A stretch of 64,000 nt of DNA from Hyposmocoma kahamanoa (Eukaryota; Arthropoda; Insecta; Lepidoptera; Cosmopterigidae), in NCBI RefSeq assembly GCF_003589595.1, contig NW_020654289.1, positions 7,680,776 through 7,744,775 of the forward strand, in the 5' to 3' direction. The position numbers were made by a program, and so were the translations under genes. Positions 12,901 through 27,900 of the stretch are shown here, in pieces. The notes below the pieces were generated by a model that had not been told where the DNA came from, searched no databases, and saw nothing but the letters and a program-made list of their open reading frames with translations. Every line of letters starts with the position of its first letter. The stretch's first letter is position 1.

Positions 12901-15900
12901 GCATTACCATAAAACGGATGCGCTAGAGGGCGGCGTCGAGTGGACATTCACTGAACATGTCAATGATATTGTGCTGCCCTTCTTCACGTACACGTCTTGC
13001 GAGCCCCAGATGGTCGCCGCGGCCGCTGTAACAATCGAAACACGACTCTCAATACAAAGAATAAAGGTACAAATCACACACACGACGCTAGAGCAACGGA
13101 GCGTGCAGCGAATGCAAAGTTATTACCAGCGGAATTTCTGTATGTTATCTGGGAAACCGAATTCTGTGGAACGTCTGTCATCGCACGTGCGCTGGTAAGG
13201 CTTTATTTTCCTTTGAAAGCTTTTATATATTCAAAATGTATTTCGATTTTATAAAAGTAATTAATTATGGAATGTGCTCGAGCAAAAGCAAATTTCTTAA
13301 TTAAAATTCATCCCTTTCAGAGAAAACTACAAATTGATGGTAAATTTCTGAGTTGATTCTGAATTTGGTTTATAAGTTGTGGTTTCTATTTTTCTTAGTA
13401 TTTGTATAATACGACTATCAACAAATACAAAACATACAAAAGGGGATTGAACAATATTTCTATTCGTGTAAATGATTACTAACAGTTGATGTTGCTAGGG
13501 CTTTTTTTTGCTTTAAACTAAAAAGATTGCTTTATTTTGGAGTTGTCTTTTTGAGCTATTTGCATGTTAAATGAGGACGGCGTTTTATTTCAATGTTCAT
13601 GAAGCACGTTACAACGCCTCTTCTCTTGAAAATCATAATAAAATTAAATTGAAGTAGTAGAATCCCAGGACTTATAAACTTTTTTTCTGAAATCAAGACG
13701 TTCTAAAATGAAATGAATGACAAGAGATGGTATGGTAAAGCCAGCAAGTTATAGTGAACCCCGATCTGACCAAGTTTACTCGGATAATGCACGGTAATTT
13801 TAGTTCGACAAGAGTTAGCCATATTACGTGAACTTCGCCTGTTCATATAGGGATAATACCACGCCGGTCTTTAAACTTTATATGCTTCTTCTTTTCCAAC
13901 GATGTTCTTTGAATTTATTATCAGTGCTAAAGTACGCACATCAATACAGATACGCTAAAAGCATGACAACAAGCACAAAGTAAACAAAGATGTTGCTAAG
14001 AGCGATTCGTAAACAAGTGCCATAACAAAATACGCTGTTAAAAGGAAACTTGCAAATAAAACACTATGAAGTGAAGCGGATGCGGTTCTAGTGAAATATA
14101 AATGAATGTTAATTATAAATGAAGTAGAGGAACAAGTACCTGAGGAGCGGGGCGGGGCCGGGGTCACGGGGAGGGACTCATCTGGAATTCACAAGACAAC
14201 AGCTTAGGAAGAGGACAGACAGGCGCCGGGCGGGGAATACGAAACAGCATATGACCTTAATCGTAGTGCAGGACACTTCTCATTATTAGATTTTTTTCAC
14301 TTTTATTGGCAGAAAAGGGATGTCTCGCGGAATTTTAAAGTTACTGCTTTTAGTTAACATTATATTATAGGTTTATAAAATGCCTAAAAAGAAATTTATT
14401 ATAAAATATTCGATTGGACCAACAATTTAATAGTTGGTGTTTCTGGTTATGTTTGAATTTTATTTATCGATACCACTTTTCTGACTACAGATATTGTTAC
14501 AACATATAACGCCCATATGGAGGGAAAGTACTTTAAATATTATAGTTAGGAAAGGAATTAATCCTTATGATTAACCCTTACGATCGGCATTATAAAAATG
14601 CAAGATATTTTTCCATATTTGGTCGGCGCGATTCGTAGATGAAGCAAGCAAATTTTTAAAAGTCTATGAATGCAGTATTACTATTTCATGGAAATAAAAT
14701 TATGTTTCCATGAAACAAAGTGTCCTATCTACAATATTTAAAGTACTTTCTGTCCATAGCCGTGAGACGCTCTGGATATTATTTACTAATCGAATTCAAT
14801 GAAAATAGTTTTAGATCTAAAATAGATACAAAAAAGCGAATAAATCAAACTAATCGCTGCAATAAAAACTAATTTATATAAAATACAAAATAAAAGTAAA
14901 CAAAATATTGCCATTAAAGCGTAGCAGTTACTTTGTAACAGAATTATTATCTCCAAAACGCTGCCAACATTAAAATTCATCTGGCCATTCGCGAAATGAG
15001 GCGAACTAAAACTCCCCAAGGAAAAATTCAATGAAAAGGAAAGAGTTGGGACTTGGTACAATTTATAGTTGCGTAGTAAAAACGTGCAGAGCCGACAGAC
15101 ATTTTTCAGCGTAACAAGCGTTGTAATTGGCCGCTGAATTTGAGAGGATACATCCCAGTGAAGCGTGTACTAATAAATGACCCATTGTTGAGGAACAGAT
15201 CGTTAAAAAACTCTGGAAGCGATTCAAGTAAACAAGAAAAAAGTAAAATAAAAATGCATGAAGAAAAATTTCAAGCAAATGGCTCAATATGCATTAGGAG
15301 CTGAAATAACATCGAGTTTATGGAATAGGGTCCGTTTATGAGTAGAAGCATGCGATTGTACAAACGGTGGCGTTTATAAACAAAACAAATTTACTCTATT
15401 TGCAAAGTGTGCTTTAATAAAATGTTTGATATTTTTTGCTCAGTGCCGGGTTTTGTTTGAACAAAGTTTCATGGTAGATTTCTCTCTAGTTTAATACCTT
15501 AAGTTTTGGCAATATCAACAATATATTTTTGTAATACTAAAAAGAGTTTTTTTTTACTAGCTTGTACAGTTCCACAGCTGATCTTTGTTTTCAGGTAATC
15601 CCGCCAATATTAATAGAATCTTTATCCTGAAAAACGCGCGGTTAGAACAATTTATAATCTGGAACCCAGAGTGTCTTTAAGAGTTAAGTTTAAAGAAATT
15701 TACCCTTTTTACGGGTTCCTGATTTACGGGTGTCCATAACAGTTGCAGAGCCACTTAGAGCTTTAAATTGTAAAGATCTGAAGGATACTGCCACTGTGCT
15801 CGTTACCCTGAGACATAAGTTGACAAGTCTTATGTGCCTGTAATTTCACGAGCACCCTTACCCTTCAAAACCAGAACACAGTCATACTGTCATTGGCTTA

Positions 15901-18900
15901 GCGGCAGAAATAAGTAAGTAGTGTTATTTATAAGATAATTCTGAGGTTACTTTTGAAATAAACGCTTTAGTTTTCGATTTACTTTATAAAATTTTTACTT
16001 ATGGTTTATCATATTCGGCACGGAAATCGAACCCGGGACCTCTGCATACAGCATGGTAACCGTTCAGTCACGGAGACAGTTAATAAAGGGTCTAAATGTA
16101 GTCTTTTGAGTAAAATTGACTACACTAGGTAGGAATTCATCAATGTAAATATAATTTTGCGATCTTTTGAAACAAATTTTGTACGTCACAGAACTCGCAA
16201 AAAACTGGTAATTGTAATTAATGCGTCCTCAATTAATATCTGGGATAGCTGACAGCAAACTTTTAATTCACGAATTCAAAGGAATTTTCTCACCTTGAAA
16301 TGTAAAGAAAATGTTGAATATTGCGTATAACTAAAATAAATCTAAAGATCCTTCGAGAAATCACTTTTTTGGCCGTTATCGTTAGAGCTCATGTTCTTTA
16401 GAGATTTTGATGCGTCGATGTGACAAACCTAAGATCTCACGATTTATAGACCGAATGGATAATCGAGGAAACTTTTTCGAGCAATTAATGTTTGATCAAA
16501 CGGCATTCGATCTCAAGTAGAGAACTCCTTTTTATATACTGTCACAGTAGGTACATTTAAGAAAGTTTGATTCATGTTAAGAAGAATAGTAATTTTTTAT
16601 GAAAAATAGTGATAAACATAACATTAATAACGGGAATAAAAATTGATTGGTTGTTCTTGACAGTAGGTTACACAAAGTCACAAATTCATTTACGAAGCAG
16701 AGTATGAGCTATAACTAGATTACGGTTGATATTCTATGTCGGCCATTAACGAAGTTTAAAACTGTAGTGAAACGAAAACTTTACACTAATGGTTATTTAT
16801 TATACAGCTTTTGCGCATTTAGATGACAAAAATCCATAGTTCTGACCATAGAGATTGTGACACGTTTAGCTCTTACTTTTTACTTGTCTTGATAAATATT
16901 GTAAATTTATCATTTTTATTTACAAACAGCAACCGTTAGAGTTTATTCACAAAGTGTGCTTTAATAAAATGTTTGATATTTTTTGCTCTGTGCTGCTTAC
17001 AAACCCAGAACGAAATAGTGCCCTTTGGTATCGGAGGCCAAGAAGTTGCAGGCACATGGGACTTGTCAACTTATGTCTCAGGGTTCTTTCGACAACTTCT
17101 TAACACTAGGCACATGTTTGTTCGTCCGTTCACTTGGTATCATAAAAAAAGATCCACTGCGCATCGCTGAGCCAGCAAAGTAACTAAGTAAGTAAACCCT
17201 AGAGTTTCTTACACATTATTCTTCTCTCGAGGTTCAAAAATAGATTTCTGAGTGTAGCGAGGGTTTCAAGCCACGAGATGCAAAACAACTTTGCTGCAAA
17301 CATACAACTTTACACCGCACTATTGCGAGTAAAATGGTAGATGAAAGAACAACAATTGAAGTATCAGTAATCAGTTTTTTTAATTACAAGAAAACGGTTA
17401 TCTTCGGATGCGTTCTGAATTTACACCTCATCAATTTTTATTCTTACTTGTACTTTTATTTTCTGTGATTAAGTGATTACTGAAATTATTTTAGTTCTTC
17501 GACGAATTAAAATAATTTAAAAGACACAATTAATTATAATTGTCAATTTAATGTCAACAATAATGAGAACAAAATATACCAACAGATTTATATTAGGTAC
17601 ATAAATAAGTAATGTAGGAACGACAAATTGCGTAGTTGAACGAGTCATTATCTTTTTTTTTAATCGAAAGAAAAAGTTAGGTGCACCCATTGACTTACAA
17701 TTATATGGACGTCGGGTTCGCGCTAAAAAGTGTCCGCACTTGTAAGGCGCTAAAATCGTATACAGAGCGCGACACTCCGCTTTAGTCTTCATTTGTTCTA
17801 CGGACAGCGCGATACTGCGATGACATAACAATTTAAATTTCGAATAGGTTGACTTGGGACATTTTTTTCGTGGTTTTTGTATTAGACCCGTCGTCCATTT
17901 ATTTGTAAGTCAATGGGTGCACCGCAGTCCATGGTCAAGTTCGAATTTCAAAAACCTTTTCCACAACGTTTTCAAAAACGTTTTTGGGCGCAGATTTCAA
18001 ATGAGAAAGAAAGCCTTTCCGAGCTAGTGAAGTGCAAAAGTTATTTTGCCCCGTCTAAATTAAATATAAATATTTAATATGCATATTAAGAAACCAATAC
18101 ATTCATCTAACCATCGATAGCTTTCAGCCTGTTGAAACGAAACACTAACACCCGTTCAAATATGTATACCCCAACAAGGCAAAGATCTCTTATGTCATCT
18201 CCTACTTACCCTCTGCCATTGGCTTTGCTAAGACGCTGTGAATCATTCATTTCAGCATTTGACTTAATTAACATGTATAGACACGTGACTAACCTATCGA
18301 TCCAGATTTCAATAAATATTTATATAGCTTTAAAACCGTTGTGGAATAGAACCAGAGTAATGTAACACATCGTCAGCTAAATTTGAAAACCTCTTAACTC
18401 CGTTTCTGGATATAATCCCTTTTTACTCTTCAAGCCCAACATTGAGCAATTAAAGCTTAAAATATAACTTGTACATCGTTTTTTAGTTATAAAATAAAGG
18501 TATAATTGTATTTTTGCTTTATGCACGGACAAAACCATTTTAAAGCCACTGATGACGTCATTTGAATATCACTTGAAGGTCTATACTATTTTTGAGTGAC
18601 ATTACGATGACGTTTACGAAGATAACTACAAACAGCTCGTTTATTATAACCTCGTTTAGATAGTTATTGGTTTGAAACGGAACGTTACACTGACTCGTCA
18701 TTTCTAACAAATAGATGGCGTTAATATTAATTCGTTAAATAAGTCTACTACGTAATTATTAAAAGGGCAACCTAATGTTACTATGTTGTAATGATGGCGC
18801 TTCAGACATGACAGGTTAGCCAACCGTATAGAATTTAGGGATAGACAAGCAGGGAAAGTTGCTGGCAGACATTCTTTTTGGTACTATTCATAAAGTTTTG

Positions 18901-21900
18901 TAAAATCAGTTTTTTGTCCTTCCGATACCAACCAGTGGGCTAAGAAAATGCTAGCTCGTGTTCGAGTTAGCTGTTCATGTCGTTTTTTCTTTAACCGACC
19001 GTGAGGTCATGGTACATAATAATCCGTCACTGCCTCCAGGGCCGAACGGTTACTGCGCCGGAGTGCCACACAGAGGTCCCAGGTTCGATTCCCAGGCCGG
19101 GAGAACTATTTGTATGGCCTACATTATTTCTCTCGTGAGTTTGGGTGTAATTTGTGGTTGTCTATTGTGTGTCCATGGCACCCGCGACACAGTGTGTGTG
19201 TATGTTGAGTGTGTGCGTGTGTCAGTGTGTGTGTTTGTGTGTGTGCGTGTGCGGCACGCAGACGCACACACACACACACACCCGCGACACAGTGTGTGTG
19301 TATTTTGAGTGTGTGTGTGTGTGTGTGTGAGAGTATGTGTGAGTGTGTGTGGGTGTGCGCGTGTGCGGCACGCACACCGGCAGACGGCAGACCCCGCTCG
19401 CGATAGTTAAAATGACATGCACCAATATAATTTTAAAACAGTTTTATTACTTTCCTACATATGTGTTATACGCGATATAGGTCTCGTGTTAAGCGCGGAT
19501 GGTAGCAAACTGACCGAAAACCGAAATCACAAAATGGTGGTTCTCTTAAAAAATGACGTTTTCAAGTATAAAAATTTAACCCATACAATAAATGATTATT
19601 TGACATTGACTTTGATTTTGACTTTATTGAAAATTACCTACACAGCACATAAAAAATAAATAGGAGTATGACTGCATCCTAACAGCCTTGAAGTGCATCT
19701 TATTTAAATTATATCAGTCGCGATATATTTCCGTAGTTATGTGCATGGAAGTTAAATTACGTGTATGGAAGTTAAGTACACGCAATAAACTGATTACATA
19801 AACCGCCGCAATTATAAAAGATGGTTTCTCCGTAAATGCTCCTTCGGAGCGTTCCCGTCGTACATATTCGGGATCAGGAAAATAGGCCTCACTTAATTTT
19901 TTGTAGAAATCTATTCCCAGTAAACTCAAAAGGCACAACTGATATCTAGAACCAGAATTTTCTACTGCTAAAAGTCATATTTGACATTTATTAAGTTATA
20001 GACATTAATATCGAACGATTTTATTTAGTAATGTACGAAACTGTGCCCTTATTAATGTAGTTCAATTACAATAGTTACTTCATAAACAACACAAAAAATG
20101 ACACAACGGATTATAATTTGATTTGGTGACATTACACACACTTTGGACTGTTCAAGTTATGTTTCAAGGTGACTGACGCAGTGGCAGTGCCCCTCAGATA
20201 TTGTGCGATTTAAAGCTCTTAGTGGCACTGCAACTGCTATGGACAGACGTGTCACTTACCACCAAGAGCACTTGTTCGTCCCGTTACTTTGTATCATAAA
20301 AAAAAATTAAACTACATTTTCACAATGCTGTAATAATAAAGGTATTATTTGTAATTTTTTTCTCCATAGTTCAAAGAGGAAAATTAAGGTTTAAAAATGA
20401 TGCCAATTAAAATAAAATGAAAATTTTTGTTTCTGTATAAAATAATACTTACGTATATTTAACATTAATAGAGTACTAAATATGAAAAATATATTGTAAC
20501 TATTCTTTTTATCAGAAACATGTAGAAAATTATTTATCTCTTTGCCTTTCTTTCTTCCGAGTGCAATTGTTGTAGTATATTCATTTTGCATATCTTCGCG
20601 TTAAAGTAAATTTAATTTTAATTGCAGTGCTGTATCCTAATGAAGCTCTCATACAACACCGCATTTAAAATTATATCCATTTTACCGCGAAGAAATCAAG
20701 AATGAATGAATATACAACTAAGTTTTAGTCTACACATTTATACTTTTGCATTCTTTGAGCTCTTATTCCTCTTAATCAATGGATTTGTTTGTACTGTATA
20801 TTGTTCCATCCCATTGCGCAGCTGCAAAAGGCAGGATATCAAATGCACAATTCATTGTGTGCAACCAGAATTCTTCATTTCTATTCGTGCATATATTGCA
20901 TTTTATTTGTACACCAACTTTGTGGAACATTTGGTGAAATAGAGATCACATATACCAAATATGTGGAGTACAGAAATTAAAGCAGCAGGTTGGTAGTAAT
21001 CAACCCTTTATTCGGACACAAGCCCGCACCAGTACGATCAAGCCGCAAGAGCTTCCTTCGACAAGGTTAGTAGCAGTAGAGTTTCTTGTGAAAGAATCCG
21101 TCCATAGAAGTACCTGACACCTTACCTATTTCTGCCGTCAAGCAATAATGTAAGCATTACTGCGTTCCGGTTATGAAGGGTAAGGGTGAAATTACAGGCA
21201 CATGGGACTTGTCCACTTATGTCTCAGGGTGATGGGCTGAGCAGCTGTACCCCTCAGATCTGATTTAAAACACTGAGTGGTACTGCAACTGTTATGGACA
21301 AGCGTGTCACTTACCACCAGGTGAGCGACTTTTTCGTCTTGTACACAAAACAAGAACATCAACACAACTCAAAACCATTGTGCTTGTGACACACACAGTA
21401 TGTTTCATCGTTCATCATCATCATTTGCTTTGCTGCTTTAGCCGTGGAGACCTGATAAAGGCAACAGATAGAGGTGGCTGCTTACTGGGCCAAAGAAATT
21501 TAACACCGGTACTTTCTCATAGAAAAATTTGTAAGGTCTGCTGGTTCATGTCGTAGCTCAATTGACAGAGCGTCAGCAAAGGTATGGCGATGTCGCTAGT
21601 TCGATTGCAACCAGATCGAAGGATTTTGTTGTGTTTGATCTTTTTATTAATAGTAACAAATTAAGTAAGTCATTTCAAAAAAATATTGGAAGTCTTTTAT
21701 AGAACACAGACCTTTAAAGTTCGTGGAATTACACCTATTTCCCAAGTTTTAGTTAAATCGGTTACTGGAAATGGCGCGAAACTGGATTCATCACCTAGTT
21801 TGGCGCCCTTAAAGGTGGAATATTTTCTTTTTAAATTAAAATGTGACCAACTGAGGTACCTTCTTTCCAACAAGAAAAGAATCATCGAAATCGGTTCACA

Positions 21901-24900
21901 AATGCCAGAGTTATCGCCTAACATACACAAAAAAATACAGTCGAATTCAGAATCTCCTTCTTTTTTGAAGTTAAGTTTGTAAAACATTGTGATATTAAAA
22001 AAAAATATTGGTATTTTATTCGTTGGTGGGGGTCACAATGGTGGGGGTTGTCAATGACTCGTCAAAAAGAAGATACTAAACAATGCACGATGACGTCGGT
22101 TCGTAAACCTATAAACATCATTGACCCAAGGCCTTTGTGTATCTATATTTAATTGCAGCTTCTTTGATGATTCATTAGCTAAATAGCAATCCCTGATGTC
22201 AATGGGACGCTAATCAATTTTTGATTAATTCACGCTTTGATATTATCTTCGGGAGAATTTCATTATGTTTTCTATTCAAATTCCATTAATCTTTTAGTTT
22301 TCAAGGGAAATGTCGCTTTATAGTTTAATTAAATCTCGATTGAATTTATTTGAAGTATTTATACGATTTGAAATTGTTTTGGGTTAGAAATTTTGGGTCG
22401 GTGTCTATAATTTAATAACAAATATAAATAGAAAAGCATAAATGAGTATTGGAATATCGCCCAATAATAAATCTAGCTTTATTTATAAACCGTTTTAATG
22501 AGATCCTTGATAAACAAACAAATGTTTGCTTTACAACGATTGAAAATTGAATAAAAATAATTTGAACTCTGGTACTGGTATAATAATAATTGGTTTTACA
22601 GATGCATACAAAAGGTTGTTTTTAGCATGACCGACGACATCAGCAATTAAAAGTTGTTGATTTGAATATGCAAAAAAAAAATGTAATTGGCTACGAAGAT
22701 CTACAACAAACTTCCACGTGAAATTAGAAATTGCAATAATTGTGCAAAATTTAAGATATTACTATTTTAATAACCTGAATGATACGACATTCTACAATAT
22801 TGAAGATTTCTTTTAAATTTACATTTAATTTTTTTTATTAACAGGTACATAGAGAGATTTGTGAGCTCTGCCCATTCGTTCCGTAGCTAGTTGGGAGAGC
22901 GGTTAGGTTAGCTGGTTCGAATCTAGCCAGATCGACGGATTTTTTTTGTGTGTATCAATAATGAAATTTGATTGACTTATTATTACTGTGTTTTATTATT
23001 GCTAATATGTTTTATTAATATTAGTTGCGATTAATTGAATAGTATGATTATTATACTGTATTAATAAATTATTGCGCGAAACTATAATGACTAAATCGCA
23101 AAGACACCCCAACTAAATATATATTTCGAACTAGAAACAGATTGGTATTACCATAATCTAGATTGAATATGCATTTCTCTAGACCATACATCATATCAAT
23201 AAAAATATTTACCGAATTCCCGAAAACTATAAAAAATGAAGAAAATAACAATAATATTTTATATATATTTATTATTTGTAGAAATTTGTAATAAATAAAT
23301 AGCTTTTATTCATTGAATAAAAACTAAACAAATGTTTTTACATAACAAAAGCTTACAGAAGTTCATAGAAGATAAATTTTTAGTTTTATTAACTAACTAG
23401 TTGATAATAATCATATTTTAATTACAATATAAAAATAAGTATAATGACACTAAATTATGTAAAAAGGATGGTAGATACCTAATTGTATATTAAGTAAGTG
23501 TAACAATTATGAGACTAGTCCTCTCTCCTACTATTTGCTGTGCTCTGTTCAGGGTCCATAATTTCATCTCAATATCTATATAAAAACATCTGTAATGTAC
23601 GTTATGGAACGTAAATAAAGAAGAATAAGAATAAAGGCCTGAAAGTTGACTAATTATGAAAACTGTGTATATTACAAAGAAATAAATGATACCAAGTAAA
23701 GGGACGAACAAGTCGTGCGCCTTATGGTAAACAAAACACCTGTCTATAGCAATTGCAGTGCCATTCAGAACTTTGAATCGCAAAGATCTGAGGGGCACTG
23801 CCATTGGAACCGTCACCCTGGGATTTGTCGCTCCTTCACCGCGCGACTAAACTCATCCACTCCATACTCGCAGCGTCTCTGCGGTGCAATCAGTGCTTCT
23901 TCCACAAGATGACCGCGTCAATTACTTCACAATTTTGTATGGCAAATTACACAGCGCTTGTAGTGGTCACAAGAAGGAACAACATTTTGTATACAAATAT
24001 TTTACGCGGTCGCTAGCGTGTACTGTCATAGTAGAGGCACTGTTTGTGACAGGGATAGCGAGACTGATGTTGATGAACGAACCATCTTGATTTCTTTCCA
24101 ATACTCTCTGTATTGGAGAGAAATCAAGATGGTCATTAGTTAGGCATTAATTTAAGTTTAGATTAGTAATGTTATTTTTTGTTTTTAAATCTGGTTTTTA
24201 ACCGACTTCAAAAATGGAGGAGGCTCTCAATTTACACGACATACCATTGTGAACCGATTTTCATGATTCCTTATTGGAAAGAAGGTATCTCGGCAGTAGT
24301 CTCATTTAAATTTGAAGAAAATATTCCACAAATAGATCTAATTATAACTGCCTCCGTGGCCGAACGGTTACCATACCGGACTGCCACGCAGAGGTCCTTG
24401 GGTTCGATTCCCGGGCCGGGAGAAATATTTGTATGGCCTACATTTATTTCTCTCGTGAATTTGGGTGTAATTTGTGGTTGTCTATGTGTGTGTCCATGGC
24501 ACCCGCGATACAGGGTTTCGCTAGTGCGGGGCTATGGTGAGTGTGTGCGTTATTATTAAAAATAATAATAATAATAAAAAATCCACGAACTTTTGAGGTC
24601 GATGTTTTAGTACTCTTTACTGAAATTAGTTTGTTATAATTATTAATACAAAGATCGAATACAGAGAAAAATTCATTACATCCGGCTAGATTCGAAACAG
24701 CGTCTTCAGCATACCAGGCCGACACTCTCCCAACTAAGCTACAGAACAAACCAGCAGAACCAACGAATTTCTCTATGTACTTGTAGAGTAGCTTTAGGTT
24801 TTTAAGAAATCTGTGATAAATCTATGAAAGTTTTTTTTTCACTCAGTCAGGTGCCTTTACAGCTACAAGAGACAGACCAGAGATGACGCTTTAATAATTG

Positions 24901-27900
24901 TAATATGAAGTTAATTGAATATTACAATGTTTTACTCTAAAGATATTCAACTATTTTTTTGGGATATAATTCCACTAGTTTATTATTAATGCAAAGATCG
25001 AATATAGAAAAAATTCATTGAATGCGACTGGAGTCGAACCTTCTTATTTTTTTAAATTGCTGTATCGGCATGGTGCATACTGTTATACACTTTTTGTACA
25101 GAATAAATAAATAAAGTCCCATATGCCAGTAAACTTCACCAGCATTCTTACCCTACAAACTATTGTATTTAAGAATGTTCGTAGCATACTGATGGTATAC
25201 GTCTAGCATGTGCTTCAGTAGGTACAACAATTTGGCTGTTGAACAGAGTGCGGTTTGTACGCCGATGTTTGGCTCGCGCCCAGCCTGCGCCTGTCGATCC
25301 CGTGATTCTTTGGCATCGTATCGGACTTAACGCAGTGACTGGTATCTACCGGTGTTACGTCACTATTTAACCAGTTTCATATGTACTGTATTTATACTGT
25401 GTATTTGTCACTTTGTCAGTCGTTGTTTGTGTACTGCATAACGATCGGGAACCCATAAAAACAACTTGCTAAGTTTAGAAATTAGCAAAGTCAGTATATT
25501 CCGACTTTTTCGCTTTCCCTCAGCAGAACTCCTTGCTAAATGTAATGTACTTTCAATATGTCAAGTTCTTCATACTACTAAACGTAACAAAAAAGCATTC
25601 ACTAACGCCTTATATCCGCACACTCCAGACCAGCAAAGGACGAGCAAATATTGTTTGTTCCACTGAACGGTTTCGAACTGCAAACTCCCATAGGTTCTTT
25701 TGCTTTCTTGGTAGCGTTTTATATAACAAAAAATAAATAATTCACTTTGTACATATCCTATGACAATTTTCAATGTAAGATACCATACAAAACTGATTAA
25801 AAGGATTAAACTTTTTCTTTTTTTTATAAGTAAGATAATCGACACGTCTATCCATAACAGTTGCAGTGCCACTCACAGCTATAAATCTTTTTTGATTTTT
25901 CTTTATAATAATGACGCACACACTGAACATAGCCCCGCATTAGGGAAACCTGTGTCGCGGGTGCCATGGACACACAAATAGACAACCACAAATTACACCC
26001 AAACTCATGAGAGGAATGTAGGCCATATAAATATATTTTCCGGCTCGGGAATCGATCCAAAGACCTCTGCGCGGCAGTCCTGCATGTAACCGTTCGGCCA
26101 CGGAGGCAATTTAAAAAAATCGCAAAGATCTTAGGGACACTACCACTGGGCCCGTCATCCTATGACCTAAATTGCCAAGACCAACTTCGAAACCGGAACA
26201 GTAATGTCCACATTACTGCTTCGCGGCAGAAATAAAGTTGCTACATATACATAAATAAAAATATATGGCGTGCACGAAAAGATCCTTGCTACACGACGTA
26301 ACGTTGCTTTTCCTGTGCGTCTGGGACACTCTAGGCAACAATCAGTAAGAACTTTACGCCCGCCGATAGGTAAATCCTTTCGCCACGATGGCAAGCATTA
26401 CAGTGTACATTTTATTGTACATTACAGTCATTCTGAGACATAAGTTGACAAGTAGCACACATAAGGGCCCCTTTATTCGACACGAATTTCATCGCGCAGA
26501 GACCGCGTGGCCGCCGCGCTGCGACCGCGTGCATCTAACTGTCATGGGAAAATACGCTCTATTCACTTAGCTTTAAGTTTTAACTTAAAGGAGAGTCTCG
26601 GGCGCGAAGGCGAATCTGGCATGTCTGGTCTACACGGCGCGGTTGCATTATTCCAAGAAATTTAAATGTTATTGCCCAGTAAACAGAATTCAGAAACTGG
26701 GTGGTCGCCGGGAAGCGGTCGCACGGCGGCCGCGCGAAAACTTTCGCGTCGTGTAACTGGGCGCTTACACTTCAAAACCGGAACACAATAATGCTTACTT
26801 ATTGATGACAGAAATAGGTAAGGTGGTAGTACTTTCCTGGATGAACTATTTCACAAGAAGCTCTACTGCTACTATAATATAGTTTGCTACTAAAATAAAC
26901 AATTCAATCTCGTTATGCGAATAGTCATAAATATTAAACTAGCTAAATAGTTTAATGTACGTACTGAAAGCAAGGGAAATTTCTTTTTATTTAGGTTATT
27001 AACTATTATCGGACATACCAAAATATGCAAGTATGTGTTTGGTAAACGCAATATTTACAGCAACGTAAGGAATAAAGGTATGTTGTCGCATGTCACATCA
27101 GAGGTAAGTGACAGGTAGAATGATGAGCACGCTTTGTATCACGGTATTAGCGTGGCATGGACCCCGGCCTAATATGACGAGACGAATACCCGGTTACGTC
27201 ATAACAACTTTTCACACGGAGCGAAAGGCGTGGATTTAAAAGAAAAATGCTGTGATATTATTCGCTATACGTCATGGTTCTTCGAAAAAATTTGAATACT
27301 TCGAAGTCTATGTGTCTTATTTATCTCTCTTCTATACTAAGTATACTTAGTATATGATTTATTTTATTGCGTTGTGATTAATTATTCAAATTCATTAGGG
27401 AAATGAATTGTACATAATAAATGTTTCCTCTTAATTAATTATAATTTCGCTGGCAATTATACAATGGAAATATGAACGTTTTGTAATTCAAAATCAATAA
27501 CCGAATAACAGGAAGGACTCATAACAGACACATTTTTTATTTTATTTTCAACTAAAAATAATACTTTTTTACCCGTCACGCGTCTTAGAAAATCACGGTA
27601 TCTCTTAACGATTTTGATATTGTAGGTCCTGGAGACGCACGGCATCTCTGTTTTCAGCCACAATTTTTCAAATAAAATAAGTTTTTTAAAAACATAAAAA
27701 TTTATTTAAAAAATCTTTTTTCACCAAATTCGTTTGGGATACTGTGTGTCTCTACGACACGTGCGGATTTAAGTAAACTAAATTCTTTCTGAATCGTAAA
27801 TACCTTACGTCGCTAGTAATACTTTTTAGAAATCCAAAGTAATGTTGCCGAGAAAGGTGCTATCGAGTATTACACGAGTCGAGTATATTACATGTATTTA

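Larger units (their letters stand above)
10931..12907. other. dpr-like intron, AT-rich
   Basis: It contains one S1 SINE and the AAG array. I see nothing else. Confidence 0.6.

Noticed and set aside
12971..13254. Two overlapping plus-strand open frames of 75 and 85 codons
   Set aside because: They are antisense to the dpr-like Ig2 exon; the minus strand has the splice sites and the Ig motif.
19124..19425. Several long His/Thr or Val/Cys-rich open frames
   Set aside because: They are translations of the GT/CA microsatellite and have no stop codons for compositional reasons.
21686..21987. Nearly 100-codon open frames on both strands
   Set aside because: They coincide with a family D repeat; both strands are open over the same interval and no family is recognisable.
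24345..24415. tRNA gene (and similar sequences at 43528, 58454 and others)
   Set aside because: The A and B boxes are present but the sequence does not close as a tRNA cloverleaf and always continues into the S1 body; these are SINE heads.
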